Shown: in pieces, positions 52,601 to 63,098 of the stretch
Layout of the letters: every line of letters begins with the position of its first letter
Position numbering within the stretch: position 1 is the first letter of the stretch
Translations under genes and position numbers: made by a program
Source: Capitella teleta
Lineage: Eukaryota > Annelida > Polychaeta > Capitellidae
Reading direction: 5' to 3'
DNA length: 64,000 nucleotides
Assembly: GCA_000328365.1 (NCBI GenBank)
Contig: KB296703.1
Span: 484,736-548,735 of the forward strand
Notes under the pieces: model-generated
The model's input: the letters and a program-made list of their open reading frames with translations, nothing else
What the model was told of the DNA's origin: nothing
The model's database searches: none

Positions 52601-55600
52601 TCAATATCCCATAAACAAAATATTCTTTGTGGTGGCCTTCCGGCAACTGCCAGCTTGCAATTTGCTATTTTTCAATTTGGTTATATGGTGCATTCTCACC
52701 TTATGAAAGAAAAACACAAGAGGAGAAATGAGTTCAAAATGATGATTTTCAATGCCATGCTGCGTCTCAGAAATGTGACTGCCAAGATTGAAGATGTCTG
52801 CTGAGCCCACAGCACGACGGATGAAACTGTCCAGCACAGTCAACTCCACTCGATCCCTGCGGGATGTACGAATGCAACGCTCTGCTTCTATGATCACACG
52901 CACAGTTACTGCAGATGGTACAACAAGGCCACCACGATTCTTTAACTGGAGGAGGGGGCACCGGGTAGCGCAGTGGGTTAAACCGCTGACTACAATCCTA
53001 TGACGACCGTGGGGGTCGACGACCCGGGTTCGAGACCCGATCAGGCCACGGGCGTTATGATTGTGAATTACAATTGTAATTCTTCGGTGACTCTGCAGTG
53101 CTGCCCAACTGCGTAACAAGGCGGAGCGCTGTGTACTACTGTCTATGGTGGTATGCAGGATAAAGAACCCTTGGGATTTATCGATAAGAGTAGGGGGAAA
53201 CCCCGGTCCCGGGCCTTCTGTTCTGGCGCCCGTATCACCCGAACGGGTTGGGTGGAGCCGTAAAACCCCAATCACTCACTCACTTAACTGGAGGAAGTGG
53301 TAACTGCTGGTGAGATGACCACGTGTGTGAACACTGTATTCCGTCACAAGACTGGCGCAACAAATACTACATTTTAAATTCTTAACAACTTTGCGAACAA
53401 CAAAGCCAGCAATGTAAACTAGAGCATTGTCAATGAAACAAACACAGGCTGGATCAAGGGAAAAAGTTGGTCTTCAAAGATTTCATCAAAAGACTCATCT
53501 TGGGAGATTGAAGGCGGTGCCACGCACGTGGTGGAGTTGAGTGAAATGACGTTGCCGTTGTCATTGGGTCTGACACCACAGTGCACGAGAATCTGCTTGA
53601 ATGTGCTTTTGAAGTGGACTGCAGTTGGGTTGTTGTTCCATCCACCTGAGAAGTTGCAAACAAAACAAAAAAAATGCGAGATTAGATTCAAAGACATTAT
53701 CTTCAATTCACCTGCTCCACGAATGGCATTGAACAATAGTTTGAGATGATCTTGACTCAGTTTACATGTCAGCACATATGATTGAGTAGCCAGGAGTGCA
53801 GGGATAAGTGTCAGGAAGCTTTGATGAGATAATATAGAAATTCATTGGCTTCTGCTGCACTATACAAGAAATCTTTGAAGTTCTTTGAATCACGACTTAG
53901 CAACTAAAAGAGTAAACCTTACAATGTAACATAACATACCCACTCAATGATTCCACTCCAGGGTAGGAGCTGGCAATCCTTCTAACAGCTGTTGCAGTAC
54001 TGACCAGTATTCTTTAAGCAGGAGATGATCAGTCTAGGTGACTGTAAGAACATTTTGAAAAAGCAAAGAGTCAAATAAGCGGAACTAGTTCTGAGGTTAG
54101 CTCAACAACGATAACAAAGATATTAAATAACAGAAAAAAAATTAACTGCTATAAGTTAGAACAAAAGTAAGTTCTGAAAAGGACCTTCGGGTCTTTGACA
54201 GCAGCACTCCCTCATAATTCTTCAATGATAGCAGGAAGTCTCTGGCTTGAAGTAGGAATTGCTTTGTTTCATTCCAGTTGGTTGCACTCAAAGAAGCCTT
54301 AGCACCTTTGGTAATCGGACTTCGACTGTTGCAAATGTCAATCAGTTGGTCAATTATCTACAAAAGATTTGAGTGAAACAAACATGTTGTCATTATTCGA
54401 CAGCACTCACTTCAATGAACTCAATCGTGGCAGCTATTCCAAGAAAGTCAGGATCACCTTCCTCAAGAAAAAATTTCATTGCCTTGGCCACAGAGGAAGA
54501 CACAGTTTAAGCGGCTAGTGACACTTTCATGATCTGTTTTTTGAAGTTTATGTGGCGATCCGAGAGCTTGTTTGCCAGATGAAGACCAGCATGGTTTTGG
54601 ACAGCATTCAGTTTAGAGAAGTAAGCCCAGGAGATATTGCCTCTTGGACTGGAAATAGTCTGGTATGCCTCCAGCATATTCCGTACAATTTTGAGAACAT
54701 GGCAAGCATCAATAAGTACAGCCACAGGAAAGCCGGTCGAGGGGTAAGGAAATGTGGTGGTGAGATTTTGAGGGTCGCGGAAGTCCCAGCCAAACAGTCG
54801 AGCCATCCCCAAATTGGTGGCATGTCCGTCCATGGTCAGAGAGACTACGATGAGACCCTGCTCAGCCAGAGCAACCAACGCTGCCTCCACCAAATTCTTC
54901 TGGGTCTCCTGATTGCATGTACGGGAGAAGAATATGCAATAGGTGCCTTCCAATGTCCCATCAATCCAACAACCATCAACACCAGAGCTTCAGAAGCAAC
55001 TTCTTCTTCACTCGACCCAAACCCCAAATTCACGTATCCAATGGAGCGCTGGGTGGTTGGGTCGAAGGACACGTGCTTTTTCAATGCCATAGCATCAATC
55101 ATCAGAGTGACTTTGCCATACTTGGCAGGATCTTGCTTGACATGTTTCCCAAGCATGTCCAGAATAGAAGCATTGAGCCCAGGTTGAGCTTGCACGTTTC
55201 GCATCCACCTGTTAAGGTACAATTGAATCAATAAGGCATGCAAGGCAAAGAAACTGTGATGCATACTTCTGAAGCATATGAGGATGTGGTAAGTGAAATT
55301 TCATGTCATTTTGCAGAAATCCATACGTCTTTGGGCCATGCATGTGTAAGGTAAGGGCGAATTCTTTTTGCGCATCAGTGTAGCCATCTTGAGGTTTGTT
55401 GAATACATCCATTGACAGGTCCGAAAAGAAAATTAAAGAGTCTAAGTAAAAAATTTGCTCAGGCTGAAAAATATAAAGCCTCACCAAAAAAAATGGCCAA
55501 TCGTGATTGCAGATCTTCGGTCAGCAAATGTTTTTCCTTCAAATCTTCCAGAGCAGAACGTAGATTTTTCTTGGCTTTTGTTTCACGCAGCGATGTGTTC

Positions 55601-56435
55601 CTCAGTTGACGCTCCAGATCATCAACTCTGGCCTGCAAAGCTGAGTTCTTCTTCTTTAAATCATCAACTGATGTGATGGCATAAGTGTGGTCCTGAGAAA
55701 ATAATTACAGCGTATTACACAGAATGCCCGTCAATCATAATACAGTGAAGAATTTCCACTACATACATTGAAAGGGCTGTTGTCAGGCTCCTCTTCTGGA
55801 TGCTTGCGCTTCTTTCTGCAAACTTCTTCCAATGGTGTAGCAGTACGTGGATTCACAACCTAATAAAACATAACATTAAAGAATAACATTGAACTTTGCA
55901 GTAAATAAGCTCACCTTCTGCAAATGGTTTGGAAAATTAAAAAACAGAGGGTACAATGCCTGCGCCAAGTCTAACAGTTTGACCAATTCTGTTTTAGTAT
56001 ATAAATATATACTAAGTAGTAACTATTAATAGTATTATAAAGGGGGCATTGGGCCAGGCATCCAAAGTAGACCTAATGTCAGGCATTCATTGTCAGTAAT
56101 CAGTGGTAATATCAAGAGCTGTCTTCATATAGTCAATAAAACCATCTAAACAAACTACAGTACTTAACTACTACATGGCACTGCGTATTCGTAAATTAAA
56201 TCAATCCACAATAAAACACAATATTTCAATATGCATAAAGTGAAAATAGAAGAAATATCGAATATACTAGTTAATTCGTTTACCACTGTTTATACATTAG
56301 CAGTGATGAGAGGCCGCATGGCGCACGGATAAAATGTCATTTTAAGGCGTCTTACGCGTGATATGAGATTCCATCTGGAAGATCCTTCTTTCCACGATAG
56401 TTGTTGCAGTTGTAGGCAGTACACGTATCAGGCAT
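52601..56435 (-). pseudogene. THAP9/P-element-like transposase, spliced, broken
   Basis: DNA transposase of the P superfamily. Exons, minus strand: 56435-56356 (start of a THAP zinc finger, MPDTCTAYNCNNYRGKKDLP); 55988-55915; 55859-55767 (basic, KKRKHPEEEP); 55692-55485 (coiled coil); 55441-55267 (KEFALTLHMHGPKTYGFLQ); 55208-54411 (RNase H core: TLMIDAMALKK, SLTMDGHATN, VLIDACHVLKIVRNML, AGLHLANKLSDRHINFKK); 54357 to about 54180; 53818-53712 (KLSQDHLKLLFNAIR); and from 53645 (GWNNNPTAVHFKS, YIAGFVVRK) to a stop near 52601. In the family the motif is SQDHLELFF; here the catalytic Glu is Lys. Other damage: a +1 slip in the 55988 exon's T run, a one-base deletion near 54940, TAA for a Gln codon near 54510, a slip near 53463, and a SINE splitting the C-terminal part (52954-53283). 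The second half of the THAP domain was not found. Confidence 0.87.
52954..53283 (+). mobile_element. tRNA-derived SINE inside the transposase gene
   Basis: Full SINE in plus orientation, opposite to the transposase it interrupts. The target-site duplication TTAACTGGAGGA (52942-52953 and 53284-53295) is a perfect 12 of 12. The head has GTAGCGCAGTGGGTTAAAC and GGGTTCGAGACC; the body and the (TCAC)n tail match the 13889 copy. The perfect duplication makes it the most recent dated SINE insertion here. Confidence 0.94.
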
Positions 56436-56599
56436 ATTTGGTTCTATCCGTGTCTATCAGACATAATAAACACTTGGCGCTCAATCGTCGCTTGGGGCTC
56501 GATCTTTTTCATCCAAGATGGCGGCCACTTCCGCACATCGCTGCAACGCTATGAGATGGGGCGCCCGGTATCTATCCTTATGATGTCTATGGGTGTATG

Positions 56600-56755
56600 T
56601 GCGTTACTTGCTTTGTTTGGTTGAATTTTGTTCGATTTGGCTTATTTTGCTGACATTTTTGACTGATTAGTTGATTGTATTTTTTCTTTTCTTTTTAATT
56701 GCTTCCTTTTTAGAATTTGTTTCCTTTGCTTGCTTGATTTACTTGCCAAAATGTG
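56600..56755. repeat. Low-complexity tract, right part
   Basis: Resumes with TTACTTGCTTTGTTTGG directly after the right target duplication of the P-type element and fades near 56755. Confidence 0.7.
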
Positions 56756-57099
56756 GAGCACAAGCTTACTACAGACTGCACGTTCCAGTTTGCATCGTTT
56801 GGATCCTGAAAATTTTCTAAGAAGTTAAATTCACTAGTGACTAGTCAGAACTCAGTCAGTCAGTGGGTGAGTGGAAAAATTCAAGTCCTTGGAAAAGGTA
56901 CACCCGAGCGTCACCCAGAGGCGAATGCCTCAGAGAATGCCACGACTCACAGCTATTAGTCAGTGCTGCCTGTGCCACGGACCATCAAATGGCATTGGCA
57001 AAGATAACAGGGAGAATGCCAAGAAGCCGAATAGATCAGCGCCAAAAGTCCAACTCCAAGTGCTAAAACAATGAAGAGCAAAATACAAAATATATTCCT

Positions 57100-57640
57100 T
57101 GCATGCACAAAGATAAAGTGCGCGAAGATCTAAACAAAGAAATGTCCTGGAGCAAGCTCAATACAACTCTACTGGAGAAGATGGAAGATGTATGCTCAAA
57201 GCGCAATTAAGCCATGGATAGTCGAAAGATACCTGGAAATGATATAGTGCGGAAGAGAGGTGTGAAAGAAAAAGGGACATCAGAGTGAAGAGCACAGGAG
57301 AAAGTGCAAGCTTGTGAAAAAGGAATGAAGAAGATCAAGGAGAGAATGGATGGTAGAGAGCCCAAGAACCTAACAGTATGGATCACTTCAAAGACAGTAC
57401 AGCTTGGTAAAGGAACTAGCCAGCCAGAAGAAGACAAGTGCAGGAATACATATTAAGAGCAAAGACCGGCAGCTACTACATGGAAAGGCAGATATTACGA
57501 ACAGATGGATGGAATTCTGTACAGAACTCTTCAGCAACCCAGTGCAGAGACCAACTCAGGATCTAAGTATTGAAGAGCAAGAAAGAGAACCTGAAGTGCT
57601 GATAGGCAAAAAAAAAAAGGTGTTGGAGATAATCTGACAG
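57100..57640 (+). mobile_element. LINE fragment (RTE-like), pre-RT region
   Basis: Two frames carry LNKEMSWSKLNTTLLEKM and, downstream, KDRQLLHGKADITNRWMEFC with ELFSNP. The latter is the 'DGxLLTxxxxIxxRWxEYxxELY' motif that lies between the endonuclease and the RT of RTE-like LINEs. Stops separate the two pieces. The 56860-57070 stretch may be an upstream part. No RT core follows, so it is a fragment. Confidence 0.65.
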
Positions 57641-57969
57641 TCAAATAGCAATATTCCTTGCACGATAAGCAATCTATTTTATCCTAATGAATGCAGCATT
57701 GTGCCAGAAGGTTGCTTAGCTACCACGAGGATTTGCCTAGTAGGAATCAGGATTCGTGATCGAACAGAAAACCAGGGCGCCATCTCTTCATGTAGAAATC
57801 ATTAAACCATATTGATTGATTCTTGTCATAACTGAGTGGCTTCAATATGGGCTTTAGGTGTATCATTTGCATTAGCTTCTGCACTTTTTGCTTTTTCTTC
57901 ATCAAAGAATAGATAAGGGATTAGCAGAGATTCCTGTTAACAGAAGGAATCTACTTTGATATTGAAATA
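57641..57969. other. Non-coding
   Basis: Nothing recognised between the LINE fragment and the pogo-type element. Confidence 0.6.
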
Positions 57970-59166
57970 CAGTGAAACCCCGCTAACTCGAATTTGAAGG
58001 GACCAGCGAAAACACTTTGACGAAGAGGGTTTTCGACGAATCTGGGTTTTCAAATTCTCAACATTTTAGTAACGTTATGATCTATGAGATTACATTATGA
58101 TAGCGTATTGATCTCAAATAGCGTAATGATAGCTTAATGACCTAACCTTGAACACTTTAAAGCTGGCAACACATGAACGAAAAAAAATTAAAACGATTTG
58201 TTTGCGTTGTTTACTACAAAATATACAAAATCGGCCCCAGAGAGGGGGATATACTTTGTTCTTGCCGCTTTAAACCACAGCGACGACTCTTCCACGTGCA
58301 GGTATTCACACAACCTCGCTTGCTTCCTGTCATCTCCACTCTCTGTATAATGCGTTTGAATTTTTGATCCAAGTTGACAGGGTGCTTGGTGGGATTCAAA
58401 ACTTATCGGCGATGGTCTTTTTCTTCCCTCCAGCTTCAGCTTTGCTGATCGCCAGGAACTTGGTCTCCAGGGTTACACACGTGATCTTTCGTTTAGTCGC
58501 CATTATTGCAGAGATGTCTCACAGAGATTTGTCGACAGACTGATTAATTTGTTGTGACGAATGATCGAGTTTTATACTGATGGGCAGAATTTGTTTATTA
58601 TTGATGTTTCCCGCCTATTCAACATCTGAGGCTATACCGCTTTCTGTAATTGTCTTCATCAATGGCGCCTTCATGTGTTTACTCTGATTGAAAATTCACT
58701 ACATGCTCTCTCTTCTATTGTTAAACAAGCATCGTGAACAAAAGAACGCTTGCTGCTAATTAAACCTTTGAAGATGGCGGCTGCTTTAACGATGCGGTCG
58801 ATTACGCAAAGAAAAGACAGAGACAGAGACGCTGACTTCTGAATTATGCGAGAGGTGACACGCAAGTCGAACTCTGTTTGGAAACGATTGTCCAAAACAG
58901 TAAATGGAGTTGCGTTAATTGCAATTAACGAAAGGCTTCTTTGATCTCAAAAAAAAAAAAAAAAAAAAACTTCTACGAATACGTTTCGATTTTGCTCAAG
59001 GGAGCGAAAAATATGTTCGAGGAACAGGGTTTTTTGACGAAGCGGGGTTCGAGGAACCCGAGCAATCTGTAATGCTAAAGTATAGGGGAGTCGTCGGGAC
59101 TTTGAAAACACCTCGACGAAGAGGGGTCTTTGAGTTATCCGTTTTCGAGTTAGCTGGGTTTCACTG
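57970..59166 (-). mobile_element. pogo/Tigger-type DNA transposon, internally shortened
   Basis: The left end CAGTGAAACCCCGCTAACTC and the right end, read on the minus strand, CAGTGAAACCCAGCTAACTC match with one difference over 23 bases. TA flanks both sides (57968-57969 and 59167-59168), the Tc1/mariner-pogo target duplication. The element is 1197 bases, about half the length of an autonomous pogo, and keeps only the N-terminal coding part. A 20-base A run lies at about 58950-58969. Confidence 0.85.
58330..58503 (-). pseudogene. pogo transposase N-terminal HTH, broken
   Basis: Starting at an ATG at 58503, the minus strand encodes KRKITCVTLETKFLAISKAE, then GGKKKTIADKF, a stop, and IPPSTLSTWIKNS. 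This is the psq/CENP-B-type helix-turn-helix at the N-terminus of pogo/Tigger transposases ('...IADKFGIPPSTLSTWIKN'). TGA replaces the Gly codon of the turn, and more stops follow. The DDE domain is absent. Confidence 0.85.
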
Positions 59167-59239
59167 TAGATCTTTTCAGCGTGGTATTTTGATTGTAAAA
59201 ACTACTCAACAATGTCTTCAAAGAAGAGATTGAGCTGAG

Positions 59240-59525
59240 ATTGAACTACAGCGCCTACTGTTAAGAGCCTTTAAGTACGACCTCAAAGTGAGGTGCATCA
59301 AAAGGACCAGCAATCAAGTTGCAAACTCCCTATTCCACGTGTCTCCACAGCCTCCATTTAATACATATGTACTACCAGACAAGTTGATTCCATGCCACAC
59401 TCTGACCTCAAGCATCCCAGCCGACAGCATGCAAAATGTTGCATGTCAACTGTTACGAACCCACGCTGGACACCTTTCAATTTGCATCAATGATGAAGGC
59501 ACTAAATTGACAAATAATCGTTAAC
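59240..59525 (+). mobile_element. Fossil Gypsy-like LTR retroelement fragment
   Basis: A piece of pol spanning the end of the RNase H region, judged from the pattern LLRAFKYDLKV followed by VANSL, the counterpart of 'YxPGKxxxxADxLSR' in Ty3/Gypsy elements. It is a broken old copy. No LTRs were recognised, so its full extent and age cannot be given; related sequence may continue to about 59900. Confidence 0.55.
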
Positions 59526-60905
59526 ATCTGTTGTACTTAAGATCTTCTTCGAGTCAGACCTTGAGACGTTGCATAAATCCGGTGTACTGGAGTGAACTCC
59601 TTCTAAGGTCATACAAAGTCAACTTGTCCAAAGCAGACCACAAGCAAACCTGCCAACGACAGGTCGCATCCAGTACAACTGTCGTTTTAAGTGGGAGCCA
59701 ATCCTCATGTAGCTAACACAGTTTCGTGTCCTGGTGAGAGCTCGACACCATGCAGTCATGATCACGCGATGTTGGCTGACGTCAGCCACTGACTTTATAA
59801 GCAGCCAAATATTCTTCTTCATTGTCTTCGTATTCTTGGTATTCTGGAGCGACAGAGCCAGAGCTTAGAATCGTCAGCAAGCATTACCCAAAATTTGGTG
59901 TGATATTAAAACAAGTCTACCTGTCTCACTCTGTCTTCACTGATTGTGAGATTGAGTCAACGAACACCAACAGTTGAGGGTCCTTGAGTGCCTGCAACAT
60001 CAACTACGAAACTGAGTCCCTCCCAACATGCTGAACTGCCTTTCTAATTCTAGAAATCACTTTAGTGGTCGATTGGGAGGGACTGAGAGACTGACGAAGG
60101 GGGGTAAGACGGGGCAAACCTGTGGGGAAAGTATTCAGGGGGCTAGAGGTTATGGAAGCATGAGAGGGAAGTGAGGATAGATGGGAGCAAGGAATCTGGG
60201 AACAAGAGGGAGAGGGTGAATGGGAGTGAGAAATTTGGGAAAGAGAGGGAGTCTTTACTCAAAATGGCACAGAACATACCTTTAATTTGCATCGACTTCT
60301 GCTAGTCAACTTTGGGAGGTCACTGTTCACTCAGAATTGTGGACCCGAGAAGGACTCTGGCACATTTCAGGCCAGTGAAACAGAGCAAAGACAGACTGGT
60401 GACATCAGAAAAATCGGATCATGAATACCCACATGGTCCAGACCTTGTGGAAGCAGCTGAAGGACGTTCTAGGGTGGCTGAACATTGGTTACAAATACTA
60501 AAGATCTGTAGTATTTACCTGATGAAAATAGCAATATTCTTCATTCTGGAATATAATATACAGTCAGACCCTGTTAATCCGCCCTTCTACATTACCAAGG
60601 AAACAGGCGGATTAACGAAAAGGACGGATTACATGTCAGACCACAAATCAATGAAAATTAGATGCCGTACAAAAAACTCATGTACCACATAGTGGCATGT
60701 ACCATTAGGTTACAAGCAGGTCGTAGAAAAAGAAATGATCAAATGAACTGGGTAGAGACAATGTAGAGGGTAGAGACAATAACTAAAGGATAGTCGTTGT
60801 GGGCTCTCATTTTATGCATGTTGATCAGCTCTGACTCTCCCAATTTCAATTCCACTTAATTCCATGGTCTCCACTCACAAATCCTGTCGTTTGTTCTGCT
60901 CCTGA
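59526..60905. other. Non-coding, purine-rich stretch
   Basis: A G/A-rich stretch lies at 60070-60260. CAGTCAGACCCTGTTAATCCG at about 60560 resembles a pogo/Tigger end, but no partner was found. No gene seen. Confidence 0.45.
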
Positions 60906-61431
60906 TCATCGTCTAACTTTGCACTTTCCAGGATGAAAATGGGGAAGCCATTCTTCAGTCCAGCTGTGGAGAGTGTTTAAATCTCTCTTGAGATGTTCTG
61001 GATCAGAAGGGACAAGCATACTTCTGAATATTTTGGTGCCATCAGCGAACAGGTAAACCAGGGACTCCACAAGGCTTAGCAGCTCGTTTATGTAGAGGGT
61101 AAATAGGGTAGGACCTAGGACCGTTCCTTGTGGGATGCCACTCTTTTTTTTCCATAGACATTTCTCCATTCACGGATACCATCTGGCTTCTGTAGCTGAG
61201 GAGTGAGTGATGAGTGAGTGATGGGGTTTTGCGGCTCCACCCAATCCGATCGGATGATACGGTTGCCAGTAAGCTGAGGAAATTGTCAATCCATTTGATA
61301 TGGTTTCCTTTGATGCCGTACTTGAGTAGTTTGTGGAGAAGGCGTCGATGAGGAACTCTGTCGAATGCCTTTTGGAAGTCAAGGTATGCTACAGCAATAC
61401 TGACAGCTGATGTCAAAAATAAATTCCCCAA
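60906..61431 (-). mobile_element. LINE reverse transcriptase fragment
   Basis: Minus strand: VAYLDFQKAFDRVPHRRLLH and IKWIDNFLS (RT fingers with the first Asp), then, after a SINE insertion, SGIPQGTVLGPTLFTLYINE, LVYLFADGTKIFRS and LNTLHSWTEEWLPHF. The order is that of Jockey/CR1-type RTs. The active-site FADD is FADG here, so the second catalytic Asp is lost. It is truncated at both ends and split at 61194-61280 by a SINE. Confidence 0.87.
61203..61271 (-). mobile_element. 5'-truncated SINE inside the LINE fragment
   Basis: Only the 3' end of the main SINE family is present: the GTGAGTGATG tail, then GGTTTTGCGGCTCCACCC and GATGATACGG. It is flanked by AGCTGAGGA at 61194-61202 and 61272-61280, a perfect 9-base target duplication. 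This shows the truncation arose at insertion, as in target-primed reverse transcription. Confidence 0.87.
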
Positions 61432-61779
61432 AAAGTCTATTCTCTTTCAAATAAGTTTTGTTTATAGTTATCATGTTTCTTTCTACGCTATATTACATGC
61501 ATTTTTTTATTCATTTATTTTTTCTTTCTTCTCGTTCTTTCTTATATGAATATTTTGTACTTGCATACCACTTGTGCATATATTTCATGAAGTAAAACAT
61601 TATATTATATTTGCGAAATAAGTATGATGTCAATATCAAGGCGTGGCTCAATTGTCTGTGTGAGAAAATAATTATTATTTTGTTCACGTGTACTTTTTTA
61701 GGCCCGTCGCTTCAAAATCGTTGTCTCTCAGTGAAGTTATTTGTTACCGACGGATCATTGAATTGATCGGACTGCAGAC
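61432..61779. other. PPIL4 upstream region
   Basis: T-rich sequence, then the presumed promoter and 5' UTR of PPIL4. No TATA box can be assigned with confidence. Confidence 0.5.
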
Positions 61780-61849
61780 ATGTCTGTCATATTAGAGACA
61801 TCGATTGGGGACATCACCGTTGACCTGTACACTGATGAACGACCTCGAT
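61780..61849 (+). CDS. PPIL4: PPIL4 first coding exon (cyclophilin-type PPIase)
   Basis: The exon encodes MSVILETSIGDITVDLYT then DERPR, 23 full codons plus one base. The start of human PPIL4 as I know it is MAVLLETTLGDVVIDLYT then EERPR, and its first exon ends at the same place and phase. A donor follows (T|GTCAGT, GT at 61850-61851). Without splicing the frame meets a stop five codons later. PPIL4 is a nuclear peptidyl-prolyl isomerase with a cyclophilin domain, an RRM and a charged C-terminal region, associated with splicing. Only the first beta strands of the cyclophilin fold are here; later exons were not found before the window ends. Other members of this cyclophilin group (PPIL1/3, PPWD1, CWC27) fit the DLYT-ERPR pattern less well. 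Confidence 0.85.
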
Positions 61850-63098
61850 GTCAGTTTCCGTGTTAACTGTGACTGTTTTCACTGTTTACTTCCCTATTAT
61901 CGCCCAGTAGCTCTATCCATTCTATTGTATGATCATTTAGTTCATTCTTCAGCTCTTCACGTTACGTTTCTGAACGAATTAACGTTTTGCGGGACATCTT
62001 GCGCATTGCACAGCACACTTTTCTACTGTTTGGGACTGTATGTTTATTAACACACATCACCTTGCACAGATTCTCGGGCGAGGTCTGTAGACCCATTGGC
62101 GATTGGGCTCGCTGTAGTATGTCAGCTACACATCATCTGTCAAATGACTCAAATCGGATGTTCAGTAAAGACTATTCTTATAGTTATTCTAGTTATACTT
62201 ATAGGCACAGGGAGTCTTACCAGTGGGCTCTGGATACATGAAATGCCTATGCAGCCTTCTAGACAATATATAATAGGCCGTTCAATCGCGCTGCGCCGCT
62301 CCGCTCAGGAAGCAGCGTCAGCTTCAATGCTAGCACAGCGGGCTGGCTGAAGCGAGCATTGAGAGAGAAGCGGCTGAGAGGTCGTTCAAATGATTGCTCT
62401 TCTGGGGATTCCCTCTGACGTCACAGCTAAATATAGCATATCAACAGAGCTACCGGATGTTGATCTATTGGCCGTCGTTTCCCACGTAAAAATCCGACAA
62501 CTGACGCCGAAGTTACAGCATTTTGAATATTTCTCACAGTGAAAATCGTATCAAAGAGCTTCATCACTGGAACATGGGTATGATATTATGAAACTACATT
62601 CCTCTAAGATTCATTTAGTGCTTATTTGATGAGATTTGGACGAACAGTTTTCAACAGAGAACGTTTTTCCCAACCCCACCTTCGAGATTTTTTGAAGCCA
62701 GATGGCGATGGGCGATAATACCACTAGCAGTGCGGAGATGCTGCTTTGTTGACAGGCCTGTCACCTTGTGTAATGCGTGTATTATTTGATCATTAGATTA
62801 CCCTTTCCTAGATATTAATTATAATAATTAATTATACTAATTAATAATATTTTAGGTTGTTTTTTTTTCTAGATTTTTAATGGAAATTAGGGTTATTTTT
62901 GTACTTCTGAACTTCATTTATTATTTATAGGATTTCTTCTGCTGAATCATCATGTCATTGTGATTGTGAATGAAGTTAGAGGTTCAGTTTTTGCTGAGTT
63001 GCATCAATGCTGAAGTTCCATGTCCCTCTAGACCTCCGTAATATTGGATTAATTTCAGATTCAAAAGCCAACACGTTCACTCGACGTTGGGTGTATGA
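61850..63098 (+). other. PPIL4 intron, at least in part
   Basis: Begins with the GTCAGT donor. It includes a 26-base match (62064-62089) to the inverse of 47244-47269 and a GC-richer stretch at 62275-62400 with two similar GTTCAA-centred segments. No second PPIL4 exon was recognised. Confidence 0.5.

Larger units (their letters stand above)
49471..56591 (-). mobile_element. P-superfamily DNA transposon, nested and decayed
   Basis: The left end begins CATAGACATCATAAGGATAG at 49471. Its exact reverse complement closes the element at 56591, and weaker similarity continues ~100 bases inward, including GCCATCTTGGAT on both sides. The flanks GATGTATG (49463-49470) and GGTGTATG (56592-56599) match at 7 of 8 bases; P elements make 8-bp duplications. 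On both sides the outer sequence is the TTGCTTG tract, which the element split. It contains a spliced THAP9/P-type transposase gene (minus strand, 56435 to ~52601). It is 7121 bases now; without the inserted piggyBac-like element, the MITE, the SINE and the gap it would be about 4.5 kb. Confidence 0.88.

Noticed and set aside
54552-55234. Plus-strand open frames opposite the transposase
   Set aside because: Antisense shadows of the P-type transposase exons, which carry the recognisable motifs.
60560-60640. Possible second pogo/Tigger element (CAGTCAGACCCTGTTAATCC)
   Set aside because: Only one end-like sequence is visible; no inverted partner was found.
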